NCBI GenBank assembly: GCA_903911305.1
Contig: CAIWDB010000496.1
Location: 1-47,715, forward strand
From: an uncultured Methylococcaceae bacterium
GTDB lineage: Bacteria; Pseudomonadota; Gammaproteobacteria; Methylococcales; Methylococcaceae
Length of the DNA stretch: 47,715 nt
Direction of reading: 5' to 3'
The translations under genes were made by a program, and so were the position numbers. Positions 9,183 through 18,031 of the stretch are shown piece by piece (position 1 is the stretch's first letter; each line of letters opens with the position of its first letter). Below the pieces are notes generated by a model. That model saw only the letters and a list, made by a program, of their open reading frames with translations, was not told the origin of the DNA and made no database searches.

Positions 9183-9483
9183 GGCAATATAATGTATCAA
9201 TAAATAGGTTCAAGCTTTAAGCCACTGACATTTCATTCGAACTGGGATAGCATTCTTGCTGGTTTACAAGCGGTTCCTGTGTCATTAGTCAACGAAAATG
9301 GCCAAGAATTCATCCATAGGGTTGCCGTGCATTGGGTTAGCTAATTAATCCGAGGGCAACAGTGTTCATTCAAACATGATTTTTGATAAGGGATGACTAC
9401 GCTAGGTTGGTCGCTGCAATGGCACGGTCATTCCGAAACTGGTATCTTATCAGTCCAATCGTAAACAATTTATTCCTAAAAAC

Positions 9484-9858
9484 ATGAAATTCAACATCCT
9501 GCCTTGGCTGTCAATTTTGGCCGTCCTTGCACTTTCTCTATGGGTTCGAAGCAATTTAATTGAAATCAACGAACTGAGTTTTTTCTGCGACGGTGGAGGA
9601 CAAACCTTGCAGTGTAAAATTCGCTCGTTGATTGTCCTTAGCTTCAACCATCTGGGCCTTGGTTATCTCGCACTTTTCCTTGGAACACTGGCGGCGGTTA
9701 CGCGGTCGGGCTTTGTTGGTTTGCTCGCCAGCATGGTCGGCATGGCTGGATTGATCCTTTATTGTTGGGATTTTGCAGCCGTCGGCTTTTTACTGGGTGT
9801 GTTGACATTGGCCCGTTCGCAACTCGGCGAATATCGGACCCAATACCGATCCAGCTAA
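9484..9858 (+). CDS. Small predicted inner-membrane protein, unknown
   Basis: This 124-residue ORF encodes about four hydrophobic helices (around 5-22, 50-66, 70-92 and 95-108) with a short loop containing FFCDGGGQTLQCK between the first two. I do not recognise the family. Its last 69 bases overlap the 3' end of the convergent GH17 gene. There is no good ribosome binding site before the ATG, but the hydrophobic pattern and two spaced cysteines in the loop argue for a real gene. Its place between the Wzz-like and GH17 genes suggests an accessory role in glucan handling, which is only inferred. Confidence 0.55.
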   Translation: MKFNILPWLSILAVLALSLWVRSNLIEINELSFFCDGGGQTLQCKIRSLIVLSFNHLGLGYLALFLGTLAAVTRSGFVGLLASMVGMAGLILYCWDFAAVGFLLGVLTLARSQLGEYRTQYRSS

Positions 9859-11481
9859 CCCAAGGCAAAGCGCAGCCCATGCCAGCGCATGTAGATTGAC
9901 TCCCGCACCTAAACCCCAAGGCTCATGCTGAGATATGACTATATGCTCAAAAACGGCAATCCATAAGCCCGCAAACCCAATCCAGCCGGCCAATACAATT
10001 TCCTCTAAATCTGAATGGCTTTTACCGTTGACATATGCAACCAGAGCCATGAACAAACTAGGAACCACAAAAAGTGCCAGAGGGAAGTCGCGGTAGCGGG
10101 AGTCGAATACCAGCAATAGGCAAACCAAAGCAGCGCCAAACAAAAAAGCCCCGCGCAAAACACCCAACAGCCGGGCCACAGAGTCGTAGCTTTGATCGTT
10201 GCGTCTAGCCCACCTGACCAAATGGCTTACCGGCGCAATCGCTGGAATGGCTTCGCCGCGCGAAATCCAGGCAGCCAAAGGGCCGCCCAGCAAAAAAACT
10301 GAAGCAAGTTGAAGGCCGGCATAAAGTCCTGTGTAACTCCATTCAATTACGCTGCGATTGGCCATGTCCATTTCACGCCAAAAACCTATGCAAGCACCGC
10401 CGCCGATGACACTGACAACAAGCAGCGAAAGAATGGAGTCCAATCCAATTTGCCGACGATGTTGGATCAGCAACAGGCCGAAGAACAAAGCCATAGTGGC
10501 GAAAGCAGCATGGCTCCACGAAGCCGACTCGGCCACTGGGCCACGAAATGGAAACTTTGGATTGTCGGCAACATCGTAAAGCCCCCAGTAACCTCCGACA
10601 GCACCCTCTTGAAAGCGCTTCCATGGTTGGTCGAAGGCTTCAATGACGTTGTAATCAATGTTTTCCAAATTGGCACGCACGGCAAATTCTCGGATGAAAC
10701 GTGCCTGATTGACTAAGGTAGGCACTGCTCCTTGTCGTTGCCGACCATAACTTGGCCAGCCAGTCTCGCCAATCATTATCGGCTTGCCATTCAGTTCTGA
10801 TTTTACATGTTGATAAATGTGGCTGACATGACCGACACCATTGTCAATATCCACCGGACGGTCTTCCCAATAGGGTAAAATGTGGACGGTGACGAATGAG
10901 ACAACATCGGCAAGTTCACGGTTGCGGAGCCAAAACTCCCAAACATCCGCATAAGTGACTTTCATTCCGGGAACGGCAAGCTTAACCCGCTCGATATAGG
11001 TTTTCATTGCTGAAGCGGGTTGCTCCCCGCGCAGTAAAACCTCATTTCCAACCACGATAGCACGGATTGTTTCAGGATACTTTCGGGCAAGGTCCACGAC
11101 ACGAATGAGTTCTTTTTCATTGTCACTTTGTTTTCTGCCTATCCACATCCCTAACAACACCTTAATACCCAAACCCTGTGCAACCCTAGGAACTTCGTGC
11201 AAGCCTTGGTCTACAGAATAAATACGAACACAATCAAAACGTTGGGCCAAGGCTGTCAAGTCAGCTTCAATTTGCGCTGCACTAATGCGAGTGGACTGCT
11301 CAAGCGGTGTTTGATGCGGCTTATGATAAGGTGCGTAGGAGACACAACTCAGCCGGTCTGTCGGCACATCCACGACGGCAACGGGTTGGCCTAGCTTCCA
11401 CCAATGCCAGATTGTAAACAAGGCGAAAGCGGCTAGAATGATGGAAATCACTCTTCGTTTTAAAAGCATATCAAACACCAT
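9790..11481 (-). CDS. Membrane-anchored GH17 beta-1,3-glucan hydrolase/transglycosylase-like protein
   Basis: This 563-residue protein has an N-terminal membrane anchor (about 10-26), a GH17-like TIM barrel (about 40-320) and a C-terminal block of about six to eight hydrophobic helices. Catalytic candidates are the acid/base glutamate in VVGNEVLL (E147) and the nucleophile in MIGETGWPSYG (E239). Proteobacterial GH17 domains of this sort act on linear beta-1,3-glucan, often as transglycosylases. The barrel strongly resembles the N-terminal half of the GH17-GT2 protein at 12299, with the same IVGNEV, GEtGWPSqG, DYNVIEAFDQPWK and YWGLYD blocks, so the two are paralogous in that domain. It probably remodels glucan on the periplasmic side of the membrane. 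The ATG is at 11481. Confidence 0.85.
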   Translation of the reverse strand: MVFDMLLKRRVISIILAAFALFTIWHWWKLGQPVAVVDVPTDRLSCVSYAPYHKPHQTPLEQSTRISAAQIEADLTALAQRFDCVRIYSVDQGLHEVPRVAQGLGIKVLLGMWIGRKQSDNEKELIRVVDLARKYPETIRAIVVGNEVLLRGEQPASAMKTYIERVKLAVPGMKVTYADVWEFWLRNRELADVVSFVTVHILPYWEDRPVDIDNGVGHVSHIYQHVKSELNGKPIMIGETGWPSYGRQRQGAVPTLVNQARFIREFAVRANLENIDYNVIEAFDQPWKRFQEGAVGGYWGLYDVADNPKFPFRGPVAESASWSHAAFATMALFFGLLLIQHRRQIGLDSILSLLVVSVIGGGACIGFWREMDMANRSVIEWSYTGLYAGLQLASVFLLGGPLAAWISRGEAIPAIAPVSHLVRWARRNDQSYDSVARLLGVLRGAFLFGAALVCLLLVFDSRYRDFPLALFVVPSLFMALVAYVNGKSHSDLEEIVLAGWIGFAGLWIAVFEHIVISQHEPWGLGAGVNLHALAWAALCLGLAGSVLGPIFAELRTGQCQHTQ

Positions 11482-11621
11482 CTACTTATTACATGATTAA
11501 TGGCAGATAATGTACCATAGGCTTACAGATCATCATCAGTGTTGTGCATCCATTTTTTTTGATCCCGCTGATTTTGCGTAACCCTATCAATCATTCATAC
11601 AAAAGAAAAAGGTCAAACTTT

Positions 11622-12137
11622 ATGAAATTCTGGAGAAGCGCCCCACCCGCCATCAGCGTCACCCTTGGCCTATCTGCATTGGGCTTCATCTTACTTACGG
11701 CAATGCCTCTTTCCTCTGCTCTTGCCGAGGATGCCAGCAAGCCGAATACCCCGACCCAAGCCAAGCCGGAGTCTCAGGCGGGTAAAACAGCCAAGTCAGA
11801 GGGAATTGCTCCTAAAGCGGGTCAGGCGGTGAAATCCAAAGCCAAAGCCCCGGTTATTTCGGGATCGGCAGAATGTGTGCGTACAGGCCAGCGAGTGATT
11901 ACGGCTTTGGCCAGGGACGATTCGGGGGCTGCCAGCCAGTTCCACACGTTCTACACGGCGTTCAAGTGTTCTCCGCAAAATCTTGCTTTGTCGTTTGGTT
12001 GTTTGGTTAACCTTCAGAAGGCCAATCCTGGATTATCCAATCCTTCTCAAGAACAGGTCAGCCAATGCTGGGAGCAGCCCTCCGAAATACCTAAAGTTCT
12101 GCCCCCACCCCCTCCGGCCAATGACGGGGCACACTAA
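11622..12137 (+). CDS. Small secreted protein of unknown function, proline-rich tail
   Basis: The ATG at 11622 has AAGG nine bases upstream and is followed by a clear signal peptide ending around SSALA/ED; an upstream in-frame ATG at 11544 would spoil the signal peptide. The mature protein (about 135 residues) has a low-complexity Lys/Ala/Pro stretch, then a compact region with four cysteines (SAECVRTGQ, AFKCSPQN, SFGCLVN, VSQCWEQP) that could form two disulfides, and a tail of PPPPPP type. I do not recognise the family. It lies between two GH17 genes in the same orientation as the NdvB-like gene, so it may be a periplasmic partner of glucan synthesis (inference). Confidence 0.7.
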   Translation: MKFWRSAPPAISVTLGLSALGFILLTAMPLSSALAEDASKPNTPTQAKPESQAGKTAKSEGIAPKAGQAVKSKAKAPVISGSAECVRTGQRVITALARDDSGAASQFHTFYTAFKCSPQNLALSFGCLVNLQKANPGLSNPSQEQVSQCWEQPSEIPKVLPPPPPANDGAH

Positions 12138-12165
12138 ACTAACCCGTAGCCAAGAATCTTAACAG

Positions 12166-12186
12166 CCCTGGACTTTTTGTTCAGGG
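12166..12186 (+). terminator. Hairpin after the small secreted protein, weak terminator candidate
   Basis: An eight-base-pair stem (CCCTGGAC / GTTCAGGG with one G-U pair) encloses a five-T loop and can be extended outward by AGCCC/GGGCT. No T-run follows, so termination is uncertain. It could instead act as an attenuator before the downstream GH17-GT2 gene. Confidence 0.3.
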
Positions 12187-12298
12187 TGTGGGCTGTACCC
12201 TTCAAGCTGAATAAACTCTGACCGAAGGTTCTGGCTCACGCCCGACAAACATTGGGTCCACCGGAACGACGCAACCCTTTACTATTTCTTTATCGACT

Positions 12299-14971
12299 AT
12301 GCGCCTAATCGTTCTAATTTCTACACTCATTGCCGCATTGGCCCAATATGGCGTTTGGTATGTAGCTCAACAAGTGGCCGAACCACCCGATTTCACGGGC
12401 AAGATTGCCTCGCTTTCTCTCGCTTACGAACCGTCCCACCCCCCGTTCAAAGGCACTGAAAAAAGCTTGGATGAAATCGATAAAGACTTAAAAATGATTG
12501 CCGATGTCGCCAAAAAAGTGCGTGTCTACACCTCATATGGCAGTATCGCTGAAGTCCCCAAATTAGCACAGAAATACAATCTCGATGTCAGTTTGGGCAT
12601 CTGGCTAAACGATTTACGCGACGCTGCAGGCAATATCGACCCAAAAACGAAGGAAATTAATGATAAGGAAATAGATTCCGCGATCAAATTGGCGAGGGAA
12701 AACTGGAATGTTCGCGAACTGATCGTTGGCAATGAAGTTATGCTGCGGGCGCGCATGGAATATCCTGACATTGCCGAAGGGGATGCCGGCAAGTTGAAAT
12801 TGTCCCCGGAAGCCCAGTTACGAATGAACGACTTGGTGGAATACATCCGTCAGGCCAAAGCGCAAAGCGCAAAGCAGGTATCCACCAGTGAAGGCTGGAG
12901 CGAATGGGTGTTCATACCCGATCTAGCCAAGGAAATTGATTTCATCACTACCCATAACTTGCCTTTTTGGGAGGAGATCGGTGCTGAGAATGCCGTCGAT
13001 TATGCACTTGAAAAATACGACTTATTACGTGAAACCTATCCCGGCAAGCGAATCCTGATCGGCGAATTTGGCTGGCCTAGCCAAGGTTACAACCGGCTAA
13101 AGGCTATCCCCAATCCATTAAAACAAGCACAAGTCATTCGCGAGTTCCTACGTGAAGCCGAACGGCGCGGGATAGACTACAACATCGTTGAAGCATTTGA
13201 CCAACCGTGGAAAAGCACCATCGAAGGCAGTGGGGCCGGGCCTTACTGGGGGATTTATGATATTAACCGTGTCCCCAAATTTCCTTTAAGCGGAGCTGTA
13301 CAAAAAAGCCGAATCGAGTTCGCTTACGGTGGCATGATTATCGGTTCGCTTATTACGTTGTGGGGTTTAAAACGGAGACGCCCGACATTCGGCCATGCTT
13401 TGGCCTATGCCTTGGCTGCGAACGCCTTGGGTGGCGGCTTGATTTCTGCCGCTTTTTATCCACTGGACTACTACCTCAATCCCGGCCTGTGGATCATGTG
13501 GGGGATCGGTTTCGTGATGATGCTGCCGTTGACGGTCATCACCTTGGCTAAAGTCCATGAAATTGCCGAAGTCATGCTAGGTCACGACCCTGTGAGGTTA
13601 ATCGAACCCGGCAAAAATGTGCCAAAGCTGCCTGACCCAGCTCCCATGGTGTCCATCCATGTCCCCGCTTACAAGGAACAGCCGGATATGTATATGGCGA
13701 CTTTGGATAGCATGGCTGCACTCGATTACCCAAACTTTGAAGTGTTGGCGATTGTCAACAACACCCCGGAAGAGCATTTCTGGAAACCCATTGAAGAACA
13801 TTGCCGAAAGCTAGGGCCGCGTTTCAAGTTTGTTTATTTGCCCAAAGTGTCAGGGTTCAAGGCGGGGGCTCTCAACCTGGCTCTGAAAGAAATGGCAGCG
13901 GACGCAGCGGTCATCTGCGCGGTCGATGCCGATTATCAAGTCGATCCCAATTGGTTGAAAGACTTGGTGCCATGGTTCAATGACCCAAAAGTTGCCATTA
14001 TCCAAGCACCGCAAGATCACCGAGATGGTGACGAAAACCTATTAAAAACCATCATGAATGCGGAATATGCCGGATTTTTCGACATTGGCATGGTACAACG
14101 CAACGAGGATAACGCCATCATCGCCCACGGTACGATGCTAATGGTTAAGCGTTCTGCATTTGACGAGGCAGGCGGTTGGGCCACCGACACGATTGTGGAA
14201 GACACTGAACTGGGTTTGCGCTTGCTCACCAGAGGGTATCATGCGCACTACACGAGGGAACGATATGGTTGGGGTTTACTGCCTGACACCTTTTTGGCTT
14301 TCAAAACACAACGCCATCGTTGGGCTTATGGGGCGATGCAAATCATTCGCAAGCATTGGCGACACATGCTGCCTAAATCTAAAACCCTTACACCACAACA
14401 AAAATATCACTTCGTGACCGGATGGGCCTATTGGTTTTCAGATGCGATTGGCACGGCTGTGTCATTCCTAAATTTGATCTGGGTGCCTTTGATCATTTTG
14501 TTTGATCTAGCCTACCCGGCGATTGCCTTGACCGTCCCGGTCCTGACCGCAGTATTTGTGAATGTGGTTCATGCTTGGATGTTGTACAGTCGGCGGGTGA
14601 TGATACCCAAGAAACAGATTATTGGAGCGGCATTGGCGGCAATGAGCCTTCAATACACGGTGTCGAAGGCGGTAGTCGAAGGGATGGTGACAGAAGGATT
14701 GGCTTTCAAGCGCACAGAAAAAGGTGGCTTAGTCAAAAAGAAAAAAGCGGATCGGCCCGCGCAAACTGAAACCATCATAGGTCTGTTGTTGCTTTCCGGG
14801 GCAACCTGGTTGTGGATGGCTAATCGGTTTGATGTGTATGAGCAAAACTTGTTTGCGTTGACGGTTTTGATTCAGAGCATTCCATTTTTATGCACCACGA
14901 CCATGAGTCTGATTGAAGAGGTACAAAATTGGCGGGCTGCACGGGCGGAACCCAAGCCTTTAAAACCATAA
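12299..14971 (+). CDS. ndvB: GH17-GT2 fusion, NdvB-like beta-1,3-glucan synthase/transglycosylase
   Basis: This 890-residue protein has an N-terminal anchor (about 3-25), a GH17 barrel (about 35-335) with catalytic E146 (IVGNEVML) and E256 (LIGEFGWPSQG), two to three membrane helices (about 343-420), a GT2 synthase domain (about 445-680) and three to four C-terminal helices. GT2 motifs are VSIHVPAYKE, the DAD-type VDADYQV (D543, D545), VEDTELG (D635) and QRHRW (671-675). This architecture is that of Pseudomonas NdvB, which makes cyclic glucans linked to biofilm antibiotic tolerance. The GT2 domain would polymerise glucose from UDP-glucose and the GH17 domain would branch or cyclise the chain outside. 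The symbol is by architecture and the product structure is not proven. The SbmA-like gene follows in the same direction. Confidence 0.85.
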   Translation: MRLIVLISTLIAALAQYGVWYVAQQVAEPPDFTGKIASLSLAYEPSHPPFKGTEKSLDEIDKDLKMIADVAKKVRVYTSYGSIAEVPKLAQKYNLDVSLGIWLNDLRDAAGNIDPKTKEINDKEIDSAIKLARENWNVRELIVGNEVMLRARMEYPDIAEGDAGKLKLSPEAQLRMNDLVEYIRQAKAQSAKQVSTSEGWSEWVFIPDLAKEIDFITTHNLPFWEEIGAENAVDYALEKYDLLRETYPGKRILIGEFGWPSQGYNRLKAIPNPLKQAQVIREFLREAERRGIDYNIVEAFDQPWKSTIEGSGAGPYWGIYDINRVPKFPLSGAVQKSRIEFAYGGMIIGSLITLWGLKRRRPTFGHALAYALAANALGGGLISAAFYPLDYYLNPGLWIMWGIGFVMMLPLTVITLAKVHEIAEVMLGHDPVRLIEPGKNVPKLPDPAPMVSIHVPAYKEQPDMYMATLDSMAALDYPNFEVLAIVNNTPEEHFWKPIEEHCRKLGPRFKFVYLPKVSGFKAGALNLALKEMAADAAVICAVDADYQVDPNWLKDLVPWFNDPKVAIIQAPQDHRDGDENLLKTIMNAEYAGFFDIGMVQRNEDNAIIAHGTMLMVKRSAFDEAGGWATDTIVEDTELGLRLLTRGYHAHYTRERYGWGLLPDTFLAFKTQRHRWAYGAMQIIRKHWRHMLPKSKTLTPQQKYHFVTGWAYWFSDAIGTAVSFLNLIWVPLIILFDLAYPAIALTVPVLTAVFVNVVHAWMLYSRRVMIPKKQIIGAALAAMSLQYTVSKAVVEGMVTEGLAFKRTEKGGLVKKKKADRPAQTETIIGLLLLSGATWLWMANRFDVYEQNLFALTVLIQSIPFLCTTTMSLIEEVQNWRAARAEPKPLKP

Positions 14972-14986
14972 TCCCGACTTTTACAT

Positions 14987-15112
14987 AACTGATGTTAAGC
15001 AGCAGCCTAGGATTGGAGCTTCAAAGCCTGTCCTGAGCGAAGTCGAAGGGCTTGCTTTGACAGGCGAAGCAAGCTTCGCATTTGTAATCTCAAGTCAAAG
15101 CAAGCTTTGACG
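14987..15112. repeat. MITE/REP-like repeat, copy A (left terminal repeat only)
   Basis: It begins with AACTGATGTTAAGC, then CCTAGGATTGGAGC and the nested inner inverted repeat (CAAAGCCTGTCCTGAGCG ... AAGCTTTGACG). The right terminal repeat is missing. It sits between the glucan synthase and the SbmA-like gene. A further C5/G5 hairpin lies around 15163-15178. Confidence 0.75.
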
Positions 15113-15213
15113 ATAAAAATACGGACAACTCTTAGTGGCAAGCCATCCATGGCCGTCGTGCCCCCCTAACTTGGGGGATGCAAAAGGGTACATAATTTAG
15201 GACGCTTAAAAAA

Positions 15214-17076
15214 ATGACGACTGAAATTCAGCAAAAAGAACACAAAAGGCCGAAGAACAGAATTCCATTGTTTTTCATCCATTTTGTCAAATTTGCTGGG
15301 CCTTTCTGGAAATCAGAAAACAAACAATCCATTCGATTGCAAACCTTGGCACTTATGGTTTTGACTGTCCTACAAGTCGGCATAGCGATTGTCATCACCG
15401 AATGGAGTTCCAGTCTTTTTAATGGGCTTGAACAGCATTCCACAGAAATGTTATGGAGGCTGATGTGGTTCGCCATATTGATTCTGGTGGTCAATGTGGC
15501 CGTGACCGCCACCCACCTGAACGTCAAGCGGAGCATAATTCTGAAATGGCGGGCTTGGCTGACTGATCGTGTCATCGGGCAATGGATGAATGAAGGCCAT
15601 CAAATACAGGTGACCCACATGCCGGGCAAGCATGACAACCCAGACGGGCGCATTGCGGAAGATATAAGAATTTCAACCGAATATGCCGTTGATCTTTGCC
15701 ATTCGCTGGTTTATGCCCTATTGCTGTTAATCGGCTTCACAAAAATTCTATGGACCTTATCTGGCACCGTGCATTTGTCATGGGGGCTGCTTGAAACCCC
15801 TGTCCACGGTTATCTGGTGTGGTTGGCATTTGCATATGCGTCCGCCGCTTCATTTCTTGGCATGAAAATTGGCCGTCCATTGACCCATGCGACCGATGTC
15901 AGGCAAACTGAGGAAGCCAATTTCCGTTTCGGCTTGGTGAGGGCGAGGGAGAATTCCGAAGCCATTGCCTTGGTTCATGGTGAGACCGACGAACGTCGGC
16001 GTTTTTTTGCATTGTTCCAAGGCATAATCAATGCTTGGAACCGGCAAACCAATGCTTTGTCGAAAATATTGATGTTCACCACTGGCTATTCAGTCGTATC
16101 CATGGCTTTCCCGATCATTGCGGCAGCACCAAGATACATTTCCGGCGCAATCACATTGGGGTCTTTGATTCAATCGGTGCAATCCTTCCAGCAAATGGCG
16201 GCGGCATTGTCATGGCCTGTGGATAATTTGGCCAAGGTGGCGGAATGGCGAGCCTCGGTGGAACGGGTTCTGGGTTTGGCTCAGGCTCTAAAGGATTTGC
16301 AGGAAGACATTAACCATTTGGACAGCAACACCATTCGAGTCGAGAGAACAGGGCAGCCCCACCTTATCTTTCATGATGTCAGTATCGCCGAGCCTGATGG
16401 AATCGTTATTCTCGACGGATTTGAAGCAAAAATCAGCCGGGGGGAAAGGGTTTTCTTGGCTGGCGACCCCGCCTTGGGGGGTAAGTTGTTTAAAGTGATG
16501 GCCGGTTTATGGCCTTGGGGTCGTGGCAGGGTCGAACTGCCCAAGGGTAACACGGTGTTCTTTATGCCCCCACGCCCCTATTTTCCGATAGTACCCCTAC
16601 GGGAAGCAGTCAGCTACCCCTCTCATCCCGATTCTTTTGGTGCAAATGAAATCATTGCGTCGTTAAAGAAAGTGGGGATGGAAGAATTTATCACCCGACT
16701 GGACGAAAAGGGCAACTGGGAGAAATGCCTTGCTCGTGAACAACAGCAAAGGCTTGGGTTCGCCCGGCTGTTGCTGCACAAACCCCGCTGGATCATGTTG
16801 CAAGAGGCACTTGACTCATTGGCTGAAGCGGATGCCAAAAAAATCATGCAAATGATCAGCGATGAATTTCCCGATTCGGCGATTATCACCCTGACCCGCC
16901 AAACGGCAATGGAAGCTTTTCACCAGCGCAAAATCAATATCGAATGTTCTCGCTGTGAGAAGGTCTTGAAGAAAGAAACCCGTAAGCGGCGCGAGCAGAA
17001 TCGTCGAGGACATGTCGAAGTGAGTACGATGAACCGAGTGATTGGCAGTTTGCGCAAGGATAGGCGAAAAGTCTAG
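15214..17076 (+). CDS. SbmA/BacA/YddA-type transporter with a degenerate (pseudo-)ATPase domain
   Basis: Residues 1-350 form the ABC_membrane_2/SbmA-BacA type transmembrane domain (about six helices, with FNGLEQ and an ADDIR-like AEDIRIST segment). Residues 375-575 align with the ATPase domain of YddA-type exporters but every catalytic motif is altered: Walker A reads GDPALGGKL (417-425), with one extra residue and no Ser/Thr after Lys; the Q-loop Gln is P453; the signature is LAREQQ instead of LSGGEQQ; Walker B is IMLQE (aspartate replaced by Q530); the switch histidine is absent in TLTRQ. The fold-determining parts, such as RLGFARLLLHKP, are kept. SbmA and BacA lack an ATPase domain and run on the proton gradient, so this may be a proton-driven exporter or importer with a structural pseudo-ATPase. 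A basic tail of about 45 residues follows. It is probably in the glucan cluster. Confidence 0.85.
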   Translation: MTTEIQQKEHKRPKNRIPLFFIHFVKFAGPFWKSENKQSIRLQTLALMVLTVLQVGIAIVITEWSSSLFNGLEQHSTEMLWRLMWFAILILVVNVAVTATHLNVKRSIILKWRAWLTDRVIGQWMNEGHQIQVTHMPGKHDNPDGRIAEDIRISTEYAVDLCHSLVYALLLLIGFTKILWTLSGTVHLSWGLLETPVHGYLVWLAFAYASAASFLGMKIGRPLTHATDVRQTEEANFRFGLVRARENSEAIALVHGETDERRRFFALFQGIINAWNRQTNALSKILMFTTGYSVVSMAFPIIAAAPRYISGAITLGSLIQSVQSFQQMAAALSWPVDNLAKVAEWRASVERVLGLAQALKDLQEDINHLDSNTIRVERTGQPHLIFHDVSIAEPDGIVILDGFEAKISRGERVFLAGDPALGGKLFKVMAGLWPWGRGRVELPKGNTVFFMPPRPYFPIVPLREAVSYPSHPDSFGANEIIASLKKVGMEEFITRLDEKGNWEKCLAREQQQRLGFARLLLHKPRWIMLQEALDSLAEADAKKIMQMISDEFPDSAIITLTRQTAMEAFHQRKINIECSRCEKVLKKETRKRREQNRRGHVEVSTMNRVIGSLRKDRRKV

Positions 17077-17107
17077 TTCTATATGTGGTTCGCCCGGCCT
17101 AGTCTTT

Positions 17108-17172
17108 GAGCGTCACAGCTTGCTTTGACAAGCAACGTTAGCATCCCAAGTAAAAACAAGCTTTGACGCTCA
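17108..17172. repeat. Inner-element fragment of the MITE/REP-like family, copy B
   Basis: It reads from GAGCGTCACAGCTTGCTTTGAC to CAAGCTTTGACGCTC, an imperfect inverted repeat matching the nested inner part of the other copies but without their outer terminal repeats. It follows the SbmA-like gene. Confidence 0.6.
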
Positions 17173-17287
17173 ATCGTGTTTGGCGTTAAGTCACTGACCC
17201 ATATAGCTTTCGCATCACTGCCTCTCATCAGTTATGCTCAATGTAGGATGCTACTTCATGCTGTTGCGAACATTCATCAACACTTGG

Positions 17288-18031
17288 TCATACTGATTGA
17301 TGCGGATTAATCCCCTGCGCGGAAACTCTAAAATCCAAAATCACGTAAATCGCAAATGACAAAGTGGCGGAAAATACCACCATATGCGTCCAATTGCGTT
17401 TTTTATTACCTGCCATTCCGAAACCCGCCAGCAATGCCCCAGCCAAGGTGAACAAAAAAAGCATTGCGTAAATGACTACCGGTGGATGAGTGATGGTTGC
17501 CACTGTGCGGGTGGTGGTGATGTCAAACATCTCATTCAGTGCCGGCAGCAGCAGCATACAGGCCGGTCGGCTAGGTTCGCCAGGGCAAGCCGACACTGCC
17601 GAGCGCCATATTTCACCCTGCAATTGGTTTGATTTGGCTATATTGGCTCTAATCAATTCCTCATTTTGAAAATTCTGATAAATGTCCAACCGCGAATCCA
17701 CATACTTACGGAATAATTCTTTAATCGGTCCCTGCGCCCCCGGTTGCAATAAATCCAGCCTAAGATAAGCGGCTCCAATGGCATTGGCTTCTTCCACAAT
17801 CATATTGCGGCGGTCATCAAACCGCGATGCTGCGCCGGAAAAAGTGAAGGCAATCAGCAATCCCATTAAAGCGAAAATGGCTCCATTTACAGTTCCGTCA
17901 CCCTCGGAAGCCTTCTCCCCATCCCTGAGTAAACGCCGCTGCCCTTTCCTACGGCCCCATTCCAATAGCAGCAACATGAAAACAAATAAACTTAAGGTTA
18001 ATAAAAAAACACCCCATGCATAGTTATTCAT
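17288..18031 (-). CDS. DUF4239 (bestrophin-like) membrane protein
   Basis: This 247-residue protein has helices at about 6-24, 52-70 and two near 185-235. Its conserved core is NGAIFALMGLLIAFTFSGAASRFDDRRN followed by EEANAIGAAYLRLDLL, in which the pattern LLIAFTFSGAASRFDxRR is the recognisable mark of the DUF4239/bestrophin-like family. Members are proposed ion-channel relatives, but no function is established. It is convergent with the transporter gene and divergent from the giant surface protein gene. The ATG is at 18031. Confidence 0.85.
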   Translation of the reverse strand: MNNYAWGVFLLTLSLFVFMLLLLEWGRRKGQRRLLRDGEKASEGDGTVNGAIFALMGLLIAFTFSGAASRFDDRRNMIVEEANAIGAAYLRLDLLQPGAQGPIKELFRKYVDSRLDIYQNFQNEELIRANIAKSNQLQGEIWRSAVSACPGEPSRPACMLLLPALNEMFDITTTRTVATITHPPVVIYAMLFLFTLAGALLAGFGMAGNKKRNWTHMVVFSATLSFAIYVILDFRVSAQGINPHQSV

